Assembly (NCBI GenBank): GCA_013001295.1
Contig: JABDMW010000022.1
Location: forward strand, 1-64,000
Origin: Hyphomonadaceae bacterium
GTDB taxonomy: Bacteria > Pseudomonadota > Alphaproteobacteria > Caulobacterales > Maricaulaceae
Direction of reading: 5' to 3'
DNA: 64,000 bases
In this document: positions 8,325-19,945 of the stretch, piece by piece
How positions within the stretch are numbered: the first letter of the stretch is position 1
Layout of the letters: every line of letters starts with the position of its first letter
The notes under the pieces: generated by a model
Seen by the model: the letters and a program-made list of their open reading frames with translations, nothing else
Databases searched by the model: none
Told to the model about the DNA's origin: nothing
Translations under genes and position numbers: made by a program

Positions 8325-10032
8325 AAAGTCGCCCATTGCAATGCCCGATATCAGCAACGGGTCGGGGCTGTTTTCCGCATCAACAACCATCAATGTTAAG
8401 GACGACGAATTTAAATCCATTCGTGATGCGCGGGTTCGCATATTCGCAGGGATTTTGGTCTTCGGATTCATGTTGTTCTTGCTGATTACGCGACTTGCAG
8501 AGGTTACAATGTTTCGCGCGCCGTCCATGAGCTTCGGCGTCGCAAGCAATGAGATTAAACATCGCGCCGATATATTAGACCGCAATGGTGAGCTTCTTGC
8601 GACGACATTGGAAACATATTCCCTCAGTGCAGATCCAGGCAAGGTTTGGGACCCGGTGGCCTCAACAGAGGCCATCACCTCGGTGTTGCCTGATCTTGAC
8701 GCGGCCCTTGTTGAGGAGCGCTTATCCTCCAATAAAGGATTTGTTTGGATCCGGCGCAATCTAACGCCGCGCGAACGTCAATTGGTGTTCTCGCTCGGCT
8801 TGCCAGAGCTGACTTTTTGGATCGAGCCCCGCCGTGTTTATCCGCGCGAGCGACTTGCGGCGCACGTGCTTGGATTCACCGATATCGATATGAACGGTAC
8901 GGCAGGGGCCGAGCGCGCATTTGATCTCGCACTTTCCGATAAAAATACGGATGCTAAACATTTATCCATCGATATGCGGGTGCAGTACGCGCTTGATGAT
9001 GAGCTCCGGTCCGGCATGGCGCACTTCAAAGCCAAGGCTGCAGCGGGTGTCGTTATGAACATCAAAAACGGCGAGATATTGGGAATGATATCCTTGCCAG
9101 ATTTTGATCCCAACCAGTCAGGCAAAGCATTGCCTGAAAATCGCCTTAACCGGGCCTCAATGTCTGTGTACGAGCTCGGGTCAACATTCAAACCGATTAA
9201 TATCGCGCTGGCGTACGAGGCCGGCGTTATACGTGAAGGCGAAAAACTGCCCGTGCAAAACAAAATCGTAATCCAGAGAAAATCGATCAAGGACGATCAC
9301 CCCAGCAATGTGCCGCTCTCGATCCCGGATGTTCTGGCGGAGTCCTCCAATCGCGGTTCGGTTATTCTGGCGCGCCGCGCCGGTGCTGAAGCGCAGCAAA
9401 CTCTCCTGCGTAACCTTGGCCTGTTTGATAAAGTTCCGTTTGAATTGGCCGAGAGTGCAAAGCCATTATTGCCGCGGGAATGGCAAGACATTACAACGGC
9501 CACTGTTTCATATGGTCATGGATTGTCTGTGACTCCGTTAGCACTAGCAACGGCGTTGGCGACGGTCTTGAACGGCGGTGTTTATATTCAGCCGACAATT
9601 GAGAAAAGACCAGGCGGGGTGCAACCTGTTGGTCGACGCGTGATCTCAACTGAAACATCGCAAAAACTCGTCGATATGATGCGGTATGTAGTGACAGATG
9701 GCACCGGTCGTAACGCGCGCGTTTCAGGTTACGGGCTTATGGGGAAAACCGGTACTGCGGACAAACTGGTCAACGGAAAGTATGCATTGCGAACTGTTGT
9801 CACATCATTTGTTGGCGCATTTCCACATAGCGATCCGACTTATTTAGTCTATATTATGTATGATGAGCCGCAGGCCGTAAAGGGGACTTATGGATACGCG
9901 ACGGCAGGGTGGAATGCAGCCAAAACCTCAGGCAAAATTGTCGAACGCATAGCGCCAATCCTGGGCGTGAAGCGCAGAATTCAAACAACGGAAAACGCCA
10001 ATTCCGGAACCAAGGTTGGGGGGCGTCAATGA
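8317..10032 (+). CDS. ftsI: Peptidoglycan D,D-transpeptidase FtsI (PBP3)
   Basis: 571 residues, a class B penicillin-binding protein that cross-links septal peptidoglycan. A transmembrane anchor lies at about 42-60, followed by the dimerisation domain. The transpeptidase motifs are intact: Ser289-x-x-Lys292 (GSTFKP), Ser343-Ser-Asn345, and Lys477-Thr-Gly-Thr480. The ATG at 8317 has CGGAGG upstream and overlaps ftsL by 8 nt. It ends overlapping murE by 4 nt. Confidence 0.95.
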   Translation: MNKKSPIAMPDISNGSGLFSASTTINVKDDEFKSIRDARVRIFAGILVFGFMLFLLITRLAEVTMFRAPSMSFGVASNEIKHRADILDRNGELLATTLETYSLSADPGKVWDPVASTEAITSVLPDLDAALVEERLSSNKGFVWIRRNLTPRERQLVFSLGLPELTFWIEPRRVYPRERLAAHVLGFTDIDMNGTAGAERAFDLALSDKNTDAKHLSIDMRVQYALDDELRSGMAHFKAKAAAGVVMNIKNGEILGMISLPDFDPNQSGKALPENRLNRASMSVYELGSTFKPINIALAYEAGVIREGEKLPVQNKIVIQRKSIKDDHPSNVPLSIPDVLAESSNRGSVILARRAGAEAQQTLLRNLGLFDKVPFELAESAKPLLPREWQDITTATVSYGHGLSVTPLALATALATVLNGGVYIQPTIEKRPGGVQPVGRRVISTETSQKLVDMMRYVVTDGTGRNARVSGYGLMGKTGTADKLVNGKYALRTVVTSFVGAFPHSDPTYLVYIMYDEPQAVKGTYGYATAGWNAAKTSGKIVERIAPILGVKRRIQTTENANSGTKVGGRQ

Positions 10033-11468
10033 GGCTCTCTAAACTTGTCCCGGCACATACGATTTTCGGAAACGCTGACCCTGAGATATCCAGTTTGACA
10101 TCTGATAGCCGTGCTGTGAAGCCCGACTGCTTGTTCGCAGCTTTACCTGGTTTTAAATTGGATGGTCGGGATTTTATCGAAAGTGCACTTGAGAACGGTG
10201 CCGAAGCGATTTTGTCATTGCCGGGTTTGGCGTCAATGCCGGTCCCGTACATTGCCGATGAAAACCCGCGCCAGCTCTATTCGCAAATCGCGGCGAAACT
10301 CTTCAATGGTCAACCGAAAACGATCGTCGCGTTAACGGGAACAAATGGAAAAAGCTCAACAATTGAATTTTTGCGCCAAATTTGGGCCTTTGCTGGAAAA
10401 AATGCGGCGTGTTTTGGCACATTGGGTGTAACGACCCAGGATGGTGTGACGCCTTTAAGGCACACGACACCTGACGCGGTTGCGTTGCACAAGACATTGA
10501 AGGAGCTATCTGAAAGCGGGGTCACGCATGCCGGCATGGAGGCTTCGAGCCACGGGCTGGTTCAATATCGTTTGGACGGTGTGACGCTCGCGGCGGTTGG
10601 GTTTACGAATCTGACCCAGGATCATTTTGATTATCACCAGGACATGGAAGATTATTTCAACGCCAAGGCCCGTTTGTTCAATACATTAGCGCCAAAAGGT
10701 ATTCCTGCGGTCATCAATGTGGATAGCGAATATGGCCGTCAAATGGCCGATGTCGCCGTAGCAAACGGCCTGGACGTTATGTCTGTTGGCTGGTCGGGAC
10801 GGGATATCCGAATTGCAGAAGTAACACCCCGTCGCGCGAGCCAAACTGTTGAACTTGTTTGGGACAAGAAGCGCTACAAAATTGAATTGCCATTGGCGGG
10901 TGAATTTCAAACGCTCAATGCGGTCAGCGCACTGGGTCTGGCGGTTGCAACCGGCGTGGAAAAAAATGTCGCTTTATCAGCTTTAGCTGAGCTGAAGACC
11001 GTGGCGGGGCGCATGGAGAAGGCGGGTGAAGCCGAGAGCGGTGCCCCGGTATTCATCGATTTTGCCCATACACCGGACGGATTAGAAAAATTGTTGCGCG
11101 GTGTTCGTCCCCACACGATGGGGCGGGTGATTGTGGTGTTTGGGTGCGGGGGAGACCGTGATCCCGATAAGCGTCACAAAATGGGTGCCATTGCAGCCAG
11201 GCTCGCTGACCACGTGATTGTGACTGATGACAATCCAAGAACGGAAAAGCCTGCAGATATTCGTGCAGCAGTCATGACAGGATGCCCGAACGCCGAGGAA
11301 ATTGGTGACCGTGCAGAAGCGATCGCGTCCGCGATATCGATGTTAAAGAAAGATGATTGTCTGGTGATTGCCGGAAAAGGGCATGAAAGCGGTCAAATTG
11401 TCGGTGATCAGGTCATTCCGTTTAGCGACGTTGTTGAAGCCCAAAAAGCATTGGCCTTGGCGGCATGA
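10029..11468 (+). CDS. murE: UDP-MurNAc-L-Ala-D-Glu:meso-diaminopimelate ligase
   Basis: 479 residues, cytoplasmic ATP-dependent ligase adding the third residue of the stem peptide. The P-loop TGTNGKSS is at 103-110. The DNPR motif at 401-404 is the known marker for meso-diaminopimelate rather than lysine specificity, so the wall is DAP-type. The KxMGAIA region and C-terminal GKGHE motif are present. The start overlaps the ftsI stop (ATGA). Confidence 0.95.
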   Translation: MRLSKLVPAHTIFGNADPEISSLTSDSRAVKPDCLFAALPGFKLDGRDFIESALENGAEAILSLPGLASMPVPYIADENPRQLYSQIAAKLFNGQPKTIVALTGTNGKSSTIEFLRQIWAFAGKNAACFGTLGVTTQDGVTPLRHTTPDAVALHKTLKELSESGVTHAGMEASSHGLVQYRLDGVTLAAVGFTNLTQDHFDYHQDMEDYFNAKARLFNTLAPKGIPAVINVDSEYGRQMADVAVANGLDVMSVGWSGRDIRIAEVTPRRASQTVELVWDKKRYKIELPLAGEFQTLNAVSALGLAVATGVEKNVALSALAELKTVAGRMEKAGEAESGAPVFIDFAHTPDGLEKLLRGVRPHTMGRVIVVFGCGGDRDPDKRHKMGAIAARLADHVIVTDDNPRTEKPADIRAAVMTGCPNAEEIGDRAEAIASAISMLKKDDCLVIAGKGHESGQIVGDQVIPFSDVVEAQKALALAA

Positions 11469-12838
11469 GTGTTTTGTGGACTGATAAAACCGTAGTGCAA
11501 GCGACTGGCGGCGAAGCAGTTGGGACCTGGGAGGCATCAGGAATATCAATCGATACTCGCACCTTGCAGGCTGGGGATTTGTTCATACCGTTAAAAGACG
11601 TGCGAGATGGTCACGAGTTTATTCCCATGGCCTTTGAAAATGGCGCGGCCGCTGTCATAAGCGAACGCCATATTGAGGACGTGCCGGCCGTCATCGTAAA
11701 GAGCGCGCAACAAGCGCTGGAGGATATGGCAAGATCGAAATCAGATCTGGCACAACGCGTCGCTATTACGGGCAGTGTCGGAAAAACCAGTGTGAAAGAA
11801 ATGGTGGCGCATATTTGTCGCGCTGCGGGAAAGACCCATGCGTCGATCAAGTCCTACAACAATCATTGGGGTGTTCCGTACACCTTGGCCGGCATGCCGA
11901 TAGATACTGAATACGGTATATTTGAAATGGGTATGAACCATGCCGGAGAGCTGGCTTATCTCAGTCAAATCGTACAGCCCGATATTGCGGCGATAACGAA
12001 AATCGCGCCAGCGCATCTCGCAAATTTTGAGTCTATAAGAGAAATCGCCCAGGCCAAAGCTGAAGTGTTTAGGGGATTAACACCGCAAGGGCTAGCGATC
12101 GTTCCCGACGATAGTGGGTATGAAGATGCATTTAAAGAAGAGTTGGCCGGTTCCTACGTAACAATCAAACTTTTGAAGTTTGGATCACAAAAAGGATCAC
12201 ACGGTCGGATCGTCAGTGCTGTAAATTCTCCCAACGGTAGTCAGGTTGAATTGAATATTCTTGGCAAAACGGTTGAGTTCGAACTGCCGATGGTCGGAGC
12301 GCATTGGGTTGAAAATGCAACCTGCGCATTACTGATATCAAGCACGCTCGGTATCGTGATAGATGTCGCCGTTAATGCACTGAAAACAATGGGAAAAATT
12401 TCAGGACGCGGCGAGTCTCATGCAGTCACAATTCGTCGTAAAAAAATTATACTCATTGACGAAGCTTATAACGCCAACCCTGAATCCATGCGCGCTGCGA
12501 TCGCCGCGCTCGGTCTTCATGACGGACGTAAGGTTGCGGTGCTCGGCGATATGCTGGAGCTCGGGAAGACCGAGAAGAAACTGCATGCGCATTTAAAATC
12601 TCACTTAGAAAATCACAATATTGACCTGGTCGTAACCTGCGGACCTTTGATGAAAGCTTTGCACGACGAGCTGCCAGAAAACATCAACGGAGGTTGGTTT
12701 GAAAACAGTGAAGATTGCGCCGCAAAGCTGATCCCGATGTTAAAAAGCAACGATACGGTCATGATTAAAGGATCAAACGCATCCGGAATGAGCAAGCTGG
12801 TAACAGCCTTTAAAAACAATAAGAAAACAAGGAAGTAA
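11465..12838 (+). CDS. murF: UDP-MurNAc-tripeptide:D-Ala-D-Ala ligase
   Basis: 457 residues. Adds D-Ala-D-Ala to the UDP-MurNAc tripeptide, the last cytoplasmic peptide step. The P-loop variant TGSVGKTS (102-109) and the [14 protein letters not shown] segment are typical of MurF, as is [13 protein letters not shown] in the C-terminal domain. ATGA overlap with murE; 4 nt before mraY. Confidence 0.95.
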   Translation: MSVLWTDKTVVQATGGEAVGTWEASGISIDTRTLQAGDLFIPLKDVRDGHEFIPMAFENGAAAVISERHIEDVPAVIVKSAQQALEDMARSKSDLAQRVAITGSVGKTSVKEMVAHICRAAGKTHASIKSYNNHWGVPYTLAGMPIDTEYGIFEMGMNHAGELAYLSQIVQPDIAAITKIAPAHLANFESIREIAQAKAEVFRGLTPQGLAIVPDDSGYEDAFKEELAGSYVTIKLLKFGSQKGSHGRIVSAVNSPNGSQVELNILGKTVEFELPMVGAHWVENATCALLISSTLGIVIDVAVNALKTMGKISGRGESHAVTIRRKKIILIDEAYNANPESMRAAIAALGLHDGRKVAVLGDMLELGKTEKKLHAHLKSHLENHNIDLVVTCGPLMKALHDELPENINGGWFENSEDCAAKLIPMLKSNDTVMIKGSNASGMSKLVTAFKNNKKTRK

Positions 12839-12842
12839 GCTA

Positions 12843-13940
12843 ATGTTCTATGAGTGGCTGACCCAATACGCGGACGAATTTCAATTCTTCAATCTATTTA
12901 ATTATATCTCGTTTCGCACGGGAGGTGCTGTTTTGACCTCGATGTTGATCGCCTTCATCTTTGGTCCGAAACTCATCAGCATGCTCCGTATCCGGCAAGG
13001 AAAAGGCCAACCTATTCGCGACGATGGCCCGGAAGCACACATTATTAAAAAAGCCGGTACGCCGACGATGGGTGGTTTGTTGATTTTGGTCTCGATGGTC
13101 GTCTCCACCTTGCTATGGGGCAATTGGAGTAATCCGTACTTATGGGTCGTCCTGTTGGTGACATTGGGGTTCGGCGTTATCGGATACGTCGATGATTATC
13201 TGAAGGTTTCACGTCAAAATCCAAAGGGATTAAATAGTAAAATCAAACTCTTATTTGAGTTTTTGATAGCGGCAATTGCGGTCTATGTGGTTACACAGGT
13301 TGCGCCAACAAAAGACCCAGGATTTTCGACGGGTCTGGCCATTCCATTCTTTAAAAATTTGTTAATCAATCTCGGGTGGTTCTTCATTCCATTCGGGTGC
13401 ATCGTTATCGTAGGCGCGTCCAATGCAGTCAATCTGACCGATGGATTGGACGGCTTGGCGATCGTGCCGGTCATGATCGCAGCAGCTAGTTTTTCGGCGA
13501 TCGCGTATTTGGTTGGTAATGCGATTTATGCACCTTATCTGGGCATTCCCTATGTCCCGGGAAGTGCGGAAATCACAATAGTCTTAGGTTCGCTCATTGG
13601 AGCCGGCTTGGGGTTTCTTTGGTACAATGCGCCACCGGCAATGGTGTTTATGGGCGATACCGGATCATTGGCTCTGGGCGGCGCACTGGGAAGTGCGGCT
13701 GTGGCTACAAAACATGAGATCGTTCTTGCCGTGATTGGCGGCCTGTTCGTTCTCGAGGCGGTGTCGGTGATTGTTCAGGTTGCTTCGTTTAAACTCACCG
13801 GAAAGCGGGTCTTTAGAATGGCCCCGATACATCATCACTATGAGAAAAAAGGTTGGGCAGAACCAACGATCGTTATTCGGTTTTGGATCATTGCGGTCAT
13901 TCTGGCGATGATCGGATTATCAACCCTCAAACTTAGGTAG
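12843..13940 (+). CDS. mraY: Phospho-N-acetylmuramoyl-pentapeptide transferase
   Basis: 365 residues, about ten transmembrane helices. Transfers phospho-MurNAc-pentapeptide to undecaprenyl phosphate, forming lipid I at the inner membrane. Key motifs: Asp117-Asp118 in [16 protein letters not shown] at 197-205, [11 protein letters not shown], and the MAPIHHHYE cytoplasmic histidine motif. Normal length. Confidence 0.96.
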   Translation: MFYEWLTQYADEFQFFNLFNYISFRTGGAVLTSMLIAFIFGPKLISMLRIRQGKGQPIRDDGPEAHIIKKAGTPTMGGLLILVSMVVSTLLWGNWSNPYLWVVLLVTLGFGVIGYVDDYLKVSRQNPKGLNSKIKLLFEFLIAAIAVYVVTQVAPTKDPGFSTGLAIPFFKNLLINLGWFFIPFGCIVIVGASNAVNLTDGLDGLAIVPVMIAAASFSAIAYLVGNAIYAPYLGIPYVPGSAEITIVLGSLIGAGLGFLWYNAPPAMVFMGDTGSLALGGALGSAAVATKHEIVLAVIGGLFVLEAVSVIVQVASFKLTGKRVFRMAPIHHHYEKKGWAEPTIVIRFWIIAVILAMIGLSTLKLR

Positions 13941-13944
13941 GAAC

Positions 13945-15372
13945 ATGATTGAGGCGAAAACATTTAAAGGCAAAAATATTGCGGTATTCGGGTTAGGCCG
14001 TACCGGTATTAGCGCTGCTTTATCTCTGCAAGCCGGAGGTGCCGAGGTCCTCGCCTGGGACGACAATGAACAGATACGGCAAACGGCTGCATCTGAAGGT
14101 GTTCATCTCGTTGATCTAGCCAAGTGCGACTGGACCCATATCGATGAACTTGTTCTTTCGCCAGGGGTTCCTCACGACCTACCCAAACCACACTGGGCTG
14201 CAACGGCAGCCCGCAAGGCTGATGTACCTATCATCTGTGATATCGAGATTTTTGCGCGCGAGATCAATGCCCGGGCTCATGAACGTCGCCCGAAGGTTAT
14301 CGCCATCACCGGAACCAATGGTAAGTCAACCACGACCTCGCTGATAGGGCATATCATTGATGCCTGTGGACGGGACGCCCAAGTGGGCGGAAATATCGGT
14401 CGCGGTGTGCTGGATCTTGATGAATTTCACCGCAGTGCGTTCTATGTTCTGGAATTGTCGTCTTACCAACTCGATCGCACTTTCAGCTTAAAAGCGGACG
14501 CCGCCGTCTTCCTCAATTTAACACCGGACCACTTGGACCGTCACGGTGACATGAAGGCCTATGAGGCTGCGAAGTACAGGGTATTCCAGAACCAGATAAA
14601 AGGCGACGCAGCTGTCATTGGCGTCGACAACCCCGCCGGCAAAGGGATTTGTACAAAACTAATCGCCCAAAATGGTCGGGATATTTATCCAATATCTGGG
14701 CGTCGTTCGCTAGGACGAGGTGCTTGCGTCATCAAGGGAAAACTCTACGACGCTATGTCGCGGTCGTGCGAAATGGTCGCTGATCTCAATCAGGCGGCGG
14801 GACTTGACGGTGAACATAATTGGCAAAATGCAGCTGCTGCCTATGCTGCCGTTGCATCGCTTGGGCTAAATCAAAAGACAATCGGCAAGGCGATATTGAG
14901 CTTTCCGGGCTTGGCACACCGCATGGAAAATGTCGGGTATGTTGGCCCGGTCAAATTTGTCAATGACAGCAAAGCAACTAATGCTGATGCTGCGGCGCAA
15001 GCGATGAAAACCTATGATAATATCTACTGGATAGCAGGTGGTGAGGCCAAAGAGGGCGGGATCGACAGTCTCCAGCCATATTTTAAAAACGTAAAACGCG
15101 CCTATTTAATCGGGGAAGCGGCACCGGCATTCGAGCGAACTCTAAAAGAAAACAAAGTCCCGGCCAAGAATTCCCGCGAGCTCAAAATGGCGATCCTGTG
15201 CGCAACAAAGGATGCACTTGCATCAAAAGCCAAGAACCCCGTTATTCTTTTGTCACCGGCTTGCGCCAGTTTTGATCAATTTAAAAATTTCGAAATCAGA
15301 GGTGATGCCTTCAGAGAAACTGCTCTAGAGATCGTTCGCCTTTATCAACGGGAAAGCAGCACCGCCGCATGA
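13945..15372 (+). CDS. murD: UDP-MurNAc-L-alanine:D-glutamate ligase
   Basis: 475 residues. N-terminal Rossmann-like domain with FGLGRTGISAA, P-loop TGTNGKSTT (122-130), NLTPDHLDRHG and NDSKATN motifs. Adds D-Glu to UDP-MurNAc-L-Ala. It lies between mraY (4 nt gap) and ftsW (4 nt overlap). Confidence 0.95.
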   Translation: MIEAKTFKGKNIAVFGLGRTGISAALSLQAGGAEVLAWDDNEQIRQTAASEGVHLVDLAKCDWTHIDELVLSPGVPHDLPKPHWAATAARKADVPIICDIEIFAREINARAHERRPKVIAITGTNGKSTTTSLIGHIIDACGRDAQVGGNIGRGVLDLDEFHRSAFYVLELSSYQLDRTFSLKADAAVFLNLTPDHLDRHGDMKAYEAAKYRVFQNQIKGDAAVIGVDNPAGKGICTKLIAQNGRDIYPISGRRSLGRGACVIKGKLYDAMSRSCEMVADLNQAAGLDGEHNWQNAAAAYAAVASLGLNQKTIGKAILSFPGLAHRMENVGYVGPVKFVNDSKATNADAAAQAMKTYDNIYWIAGGEAKEGGIDSLQPYFKNVKRAYLIGEAAPAFERTLKENKVPAKNSRELKMAILCATKDALASKAKNPVILLSPACASFDQFKNFEIRGDAFRETALEIVRLYQRESSTAA

Positions 15373-16523
15373 ATACTGCCAGCTCACTCATGTTTACCGG
15401 ATCGCGTACCAACCGGTCGTTGCTTATGGAATGGTGGCGCAGTGTCGACCGGATTACTTTAGGGATATTGTTGGCTTTAATCGTTGCCGGTCTAATCTTG
15501 TCGATGGCAGCCAGTCCGGCAGCCGCATTTCGCTTGGGTAAAGATGAACCTTTCTTCTTTCTTTATCGTCACGGGGTGTTTGCACTCCTCGGAATTTCAG
15601 GCGCGATTATTGTGTCGATGATGAATGTTGCGTACGCGCGACGCTTGGGGTTGCTGGCATTGCTGTGCGCGATATTGGTGCTCGCAGTCTTACCGTTTTT
15701 GGGGCATGAAGTGAAAGGCGCAACGCGTTGGATTAGATTTGGCGGGTTTGGTTTACAGCCATCCGAGTTTGCGAAGCCCGGATTTATTGTATTGGCCGCT
15801 TGGATGTTTTCGGTTCGAAAGACCAGCCCGGAAATTCCAGGAATTCCAATCCTGTTTGGCATTTATGCCTTGCTTGTGTTTTTCCTCATTCGGCAACCGG
15901 ATTTCGGTCAATCGTTTTTGCTCACATTGTGCTTCGGCGCCGTGTTCTTTTTTGCCGGTCTGTCATTGGGGTGGATGCTGGTACTTAGCGGTGTATCGAT
16001 AGCGGGAGCGATTGGAGCCTATACGATTCTCCCCCATGTTCGAGATCGCGTAGACCGGTTTTTAAATCCCGAAACATCCGATACGTTCCAGACTGACATG
16101 GCTCTGGAAGCCATGGCAAATGGCGGAATTTTTGGTCGTGGACCAGGCGAGGGTGCTGTGAAGTTTAAACTGCCCGACGCACACACGGATTTCATCTTCG
16201 CGGTAACCGTCGAGGAATTCGGCTTTTTGCTTTCGATGTGTCTGATCTTGCTCTTGGCCGCCTTTGTAGCGCGGGCATTTCGAAATGCGCTTCACCTCAA
16301 TGATTATTTCTCACAATTGGCGACGGCAGGCCTGGCCACGATGATTGGTGTGCAAACGATGATCAACCTCGCGGTCAACCTGAATATGGCGCCGCCAAAA
16401 GGAATGACTTTACCGTTTATCTCCTACGGCGGGTCGTCCATGCTTGCCCTTTGTTTTTCCGCTGGACTCATTTTAGCATTTACGCGCAAACGGCCGGGCG
16501 CTTACGGATTTGGCGTCAAATGA
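15369..16523 (+). CDS. ftsW: Lipid II polymerase FtsW (SEDS family)
   Basis: 384 residues, about ten transmembrane segments. Septal SEDS glycosyltransferase working with FtsI. Visible motifs: KGATRWIRFGGFGLQPSEF, the ILPHVRDRVDRFLNP loop, and PPKGMTLPFISYGGSS near the C-terminus, which is the family signature. Start overlaps the murD stop; end overlaps murG. Confidence 0.95.
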   Translation: MNTASSLMFTGSRTNRSLLMEWWRSVDRITLGILLALIVAGLILSMAASPAAAFRLGKDEPFFFLYRHGVFALLGISGAIIVSMMNVAYARRLGLLALLCAILVLAVLPFLGHEVKGATRWIRFGGFGLQPSEFAKPGFIVLAAWMFSVRKTSPEIPGIPILFGIYALLVFFLIRQPDFGQSFLLTLCFGAVFFFAGLSLGWMLVLSGVSIAGAIGAYTILPHVRDRVDRFLNPETSDTFQTDMALEAMANGGIFGRGPGEGAVKFKLPDAHTDFIFAVTVEEFGFLLSMCLILLLAAFVARAFRNALHLNDYFSQLATAGLATMIGVQTMINLAVNLNMAPPKGMTLPFISYGGSSMLALCFSAGLILAFTRKRPGAYGFGVK

Positions 16524-17602
16524 CTAAACGAATTTTACTGGCTGCTGGGGGAACCGGCGGTCATATGTTTCCGGCGCAAGCCCTTGCCGAAACATTGAAA
16601 CACGAAGGTTGGGAAATCGCGCTCATAACTGATGTGCGCGGGCTCAAGCATGCCGGAAAAATCCCTGCTGATCCGAAGATCGAAGTTCAAGCTGCAACGA
16701 TCTCTCCGCGACAGCCGATTAAGGCCCTTATTGGTGTATTAAAACTCTATAAGGGTGTGCGAACCGCCAGAAAATTTATCAAAGACTGGCAACCGGATAT
16801 CGCCGTCGGATTTGGTGGTTACCCCGCATTTCCTGCGATGCGGGCCGCACAAAGCCTCAAGATACCGACCATTCTGCACGAACAAAACGCTGTGCTTGGT
16901 CGGGTCAACCGTGTGTTTGCAGCGAAGGCCGATCATGTGGTTTCAGGATTCGACGTCCTGCACAGATTGCCCAAAGGCGCGCAGTGGACGTCGATCGGAA
17001 ATCCGTTGCGCGCAAATATTATCACGGCAAGTACGCGCAAATACAGTTCGCCAAGAAAAACAATACATGTTTTGATCGTTGGAGGAAGTTTGGGGGCCAG
17101 ACTGCTGAGTGAAACTGTCCCTGCCGCAATCGCGCTCTTACCTGATGATCTCAAGACCCGATTGTCGGTCGTCCAGCAAACCCGTCAAGAGAGTTTGGAT
17201 CTGGCTCGAAACATTTATAAAATCGCCGGTGTAAAGGCCGAATGCGCACCCTTTTTCTCTGACATCGAAACCCACCTCGCAAAAGCGAATTATGTAATTG
17301 CACGTGCTGGGGCATCAAGTGTTTCTGAGATCATGGCTATGGGGTTGCCGTCCCTCCTGGTCCCGCTCGCCATCGCGATGGATGACCATCAGACCATAAA
17401 TGCCGAGCCTTTGAAAAACCTAGGTGCTGCCGATATTTTGCCAGAATCGCGGTTTACCGCTGAAAGCCTCAAATCTATTCTCATGGAGAGGCTAAATGAT
17501 TCGAACTGGCTTAAAAGTGCGTCACAGGCAGCCCGAACCGCTGCCAAACCCGACGCCACCCGTCGATTGGCTGACATGGTCATCAAGGCCGCACAACGAT
17601 AA
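16520..17602 (+). CDS. murG: UDP-GlcNAc:lipid I N-acetylglucosaminyltransferase
   Basis: 360 residues. Makes lipid II on the inner leaflet. The glycine-rich loop GGTGGH is at 10-15; other signatures are [19 protein letters not shown] and [19 protein letters not shown]. The ATG at 16520 overlaps the ftsW stop; the longer frame to 16451 only adds ftsW sequence. A 13-nt gap precedes murC. Confidence 0.95.
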   Translation: MTKRILLAAGGTGGHMFPAQALAETLKHEGWEIALITDVRGLKHAGKIPADPKIEVQAATISPRQPIKALIGVLKLYKGVRTARKFIKDWQPDIAVGFGGYPAFPAMRAAQSLKIPTILHEQNAVLGRVNRVFAAKADHVVSGFDVLHRLPKGAQWTSIGNPLRANIITASTRKYSSPRKTIHVLIVGGSLGARLLSETVPAAIALLPDDLKTRLSVVQQTRQESLDLARNIYKIAGVKAECAPFFSDIETHLAKANYVIARAGASSVSEIMAMGLPSLLVPLAIAMDDHQTINAEPLKNLGAADILPESRFTAESLKSILMERLNDSNWLKSASQAARTAAKPDATRRLADMVIKAAQR

Positions 17603-17615
17603 CGGGGACGCTCCC

Positions 17616-19019
17616 ATGCATACGCAAATGCCTTTCGAGACAGGGCCAATTCATTTCGTCGGCATTGGCGGTATCGGGATGAGCGGCATCGCTGAAGTTA
17701 TGCTCAATCTTGGATATCAGGTCCAAGGCTCTGATATGCGCGAAAACCCGAATGTCGTCCGGTTAAAGAAACTGGGGGCCACTATATTTATTGGGCACGC
17801 TGCTGAACAAGTTCATGGGGCAGGTGCGATTGTCGTATCGTCCGCAATCAAACCAGACAATGTAGAACTGGTTGAATCGAGAACATTATCCATACCGGTG
17901 GTTCGCCGCGCCGAAATGCTCGCGGAATTGATGCGCTTGAAATGGGCGATTGCTGTCGGGGGAACTCACGGAAAAACAACAACGACCACAATGGTTGCTG
18001 CGCTTCTTGAAGGTGGCAAATTTGATCCGACCGTTATCAATGGCGGTATTATCAATGCTTACGGCTCCAATGCGAAACTGGGTGCCGGGAAATGGATGGT
18101 TGTCGAAGCTGACGAGTCTGACGGCTCATTCTTGAAGCTGTTTCCGACGGTTGCGATTGTCACCAATATCGACCCGGAACATATGGAGCATTACGGCAAC
18201 TTTGATGCACTGCGAGCGGCCTTCGACACATTTGTGGAAAACCTCCCGTTTTACGGATTTGCAGCCTTGTGTATCGATCATCCTGAAGTTCAAGCGCTTG
18301 TCAGTCGGGTAACGGATCGACGTGTCTTAACATATGGATTTAACCCTCAAGCCGATGCGAGGCTCGAAAACTTACGGTACGAAGACGGCAAGGCTGTGTT
18401 TGATGCAGTGTTCAGGTCGCGAATTGATGAAGACGATGAGCGCTGGAACGATCTTGTCCTCCCGATGGCTGGGGATCACAATGCACAAAACGCTCTCGCA
18501 GCCATTGCGGTATGCCGTGAATTGGGCATATCCGAAAACCAAATCCGGACCGGTCTCAACGAATTTGGCGGTGTCAAAAGACGCTTCACTCATGCTGGAA
18601 CTTGGAATGGAGTGAAAATTATCGACGATTATGGGCATCATCCGGTCGAAATTTCCGCAGTTCTTAAAGCCGCGCGTCAGGTTTGCTCGGGCAAAATTCA
18701 CGCGGTCGTGCAACCGCATCGCTTTTCTCGGCTGCAAGACCTGTTCGAAGAGTTTTGTACATGTTTCAATGACGCCGACGCGGTGTATGTGTCGGAGGTT
18801 TATGCAGCGGGAGAAGCGCCGATTGAGAATATTTCTGGACCGGATCTGGTAGAAGGCTTATTCCGACATGGGCATCGTAGTGCGATGAACATCACGAAAG
18901 ATAGTCTCGCCGCAACGTTAAAGCCTGAACTCGAACCAAATGACATGATCGTTTGCTTAGGAGCCGGCGATATTACGCTGTGGGCCAATGCGCTCGAAAG
19001 CCAGCTGGACGCTGTTTAA
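17616..19019 (+). CDS. murC: UDP-MurNAc:L-alanine ligase
   Basis: 467 residues. First peptide-adding ligase. N-terminal dinucleotide-fold motif [11 protein letters not shown] (16-26), P-loop GGTHGKTT (115-122), EADESDGSF, and [10 protein letters not shown]. The start at 17616 (MHTQMPF) fits the family; the frame could extend to 17496, but only inside murG. ACGGGGACG upstream is a weak ribosome site. Confidence 0.94.
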   Translation: MHTQMPFETGPIHFVGIGGIGMSGIAEVMLNLGYQVQGSDMRENPNVVRLKKLGATIFIGHAAEQVHGAGAIVVSSAIKPDNVELVESRTLSIPVVRRAEMLAELMRLKWAIAVGGTHGKTTTTTMVAALLEGGKFDPTVINGGIINAYGSNAKLGAGKWMVVEADESDGSFLKLFPTVAIVTNIDPEHMEHYGNFDALRAAFDTFVENLPFYGFAALCIDHPEVQALVSRVTDRRVLTYGFNPQADARLENLRYEDGKAVFDAVFRSRIDEDDERWNDLVLPMAGDHNAQNALAAIAVCRELGISENQIRTGLNEFGGVKRRFTHAGTWNGVKIIDDYGHHPVEISAVLKAARQVCSGKIHAVVQPHRFSRLQDLFEEFCTCFNDADAVYVSEVYAAGEAPIENISGPDLVEGLFRHGHRSAMNITKDSLAATLKPELEPNDMIVCLGAGDITLWANALESQLDAV

Positions 19020-19944
19020 CTTGAGCTTTCCATCCATAATCGATCAACTTCCTGAGGTTCGCGGGAAACTCCGGGAAAACGTGCCACTTGCCCCTTATAC
19101 CTGGTTTCGCGTTGGCGGCGCGGCGCAGATTTTTTTCATGCCGGCAGACGAAGCTGACCTCGCATTGTTCTTGCCACAAGTGCCCGAAGACATTCCGGTA
19201 CAGATCTTGGGCGTTGCATCCAATACTTTGGTTAGAGACGGCGGTGTTCCCGGTATCACCATCAGGCTGGGACCTGCATTTGGGACGGTCGATATTTTAG
19301 ACGACTCTCAGATTCAGGTCGGAACGGCCTGTCTCGACGCGACGTTTGCCAAAAAAGCGGCGAAAGCCGGCATAGGCGGGCTTGAGTTTTATGCCGGGAT
19401 TCCGGGAACAATTGGAGGTGCCTTGCGGATGAATGCCGGATGTTACGGTGGGGAAACCAAGGATTGTCTGGAAAGTGTTGTGGCGCTCGATCGCCGTGGG
19501 CGTCGACAAATTATGGATGTAGAGGAGCTCGGATATCGATACAGACATTGTTCCGCACCCGCTGATTTAATATTCACCGAGGCGGTTTTTAAAGGGCGTC
19601 CCGCAGAACCTGATGCAGTTTTGGCGCGCATGAAGGAAATTACGGAGACCCGGGAAAAATCCCAGCCGATCCGTGAGAAAACCGGCGGTTCGACTTTTAA
19701 AAACCCGGACTCCGAAAAATCGAAAGGGCGAGGGGCCTGGCAACTGGTTGACGCGGTCGGGGGGCGTGGATTTAAAGTTGGTGGTGCTCAAATGTCTGAA
19801 AAACACTGTAACTTTATGATCAATACAGGAGAGGCAACGGCAGCGGATCTGGAGGTCCTCGGCGACACAATCCGCGATAAAGTTTTGAAACAAGAAAATG
19901 TGGAACTTCATTGGGAAATCCGACGGATCGGGGTAAAAGCATAA
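18988..19944 (+). CDS. murB: UDP-N-acetylenolpyruvoylglucosamine reductase
   Basis: 318 residues from ATG 18988, which overlaps murC by 32 nt and lacks a ribosome site. A TTG at 19021, one base after the murC stop, is an equally plausible start and would give 307 residues. FAD-dependent reduction of UDP-GlcNAc-enolpyruvate to UDP-MurNAc. Type I MurB features: YTWFRVGG, the [21 protein letters not shown]-binding segment, GGSTFKNP, and a C-terminal Glu before the HWEIRRIG end. One base before ddl. Confidence 0.9.
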   Translation: MRSKASWTLFNLSFPSIIDQLPEVRGKLRENVPLAPYTWFRVGGAAQIFFMPADEADLALFLPQVPEDIPVQILGVASNTLVRDGGVPGITIRLGPAFGTVDILDDSQIQVGTACLDATFAKKAAKAGIGGLEFYAGIPGTIGGALRMNAGCYGGETKDCLESVVALDRRGRRQIMDVEELGYRYRHCSAPADLIFTEAVFKGRPAEPDAVLARMKEITETREKSQPIREKTGGSTFKNPDSEKSKGRGAWQLVDAVGGRGFKVGGAQMSEKHCNFMINTGEATAADLEVLGDTIRDKVLKQENVELHWEIRRIGVKA

Positions 19945-19945
19945 T

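Noticed and set aside
8091-8759. 222-codon minus-strand frame opposite ftsL/ftsI
   Set aside because: It crosses two well-supported overlapping genes and shows no family signature.
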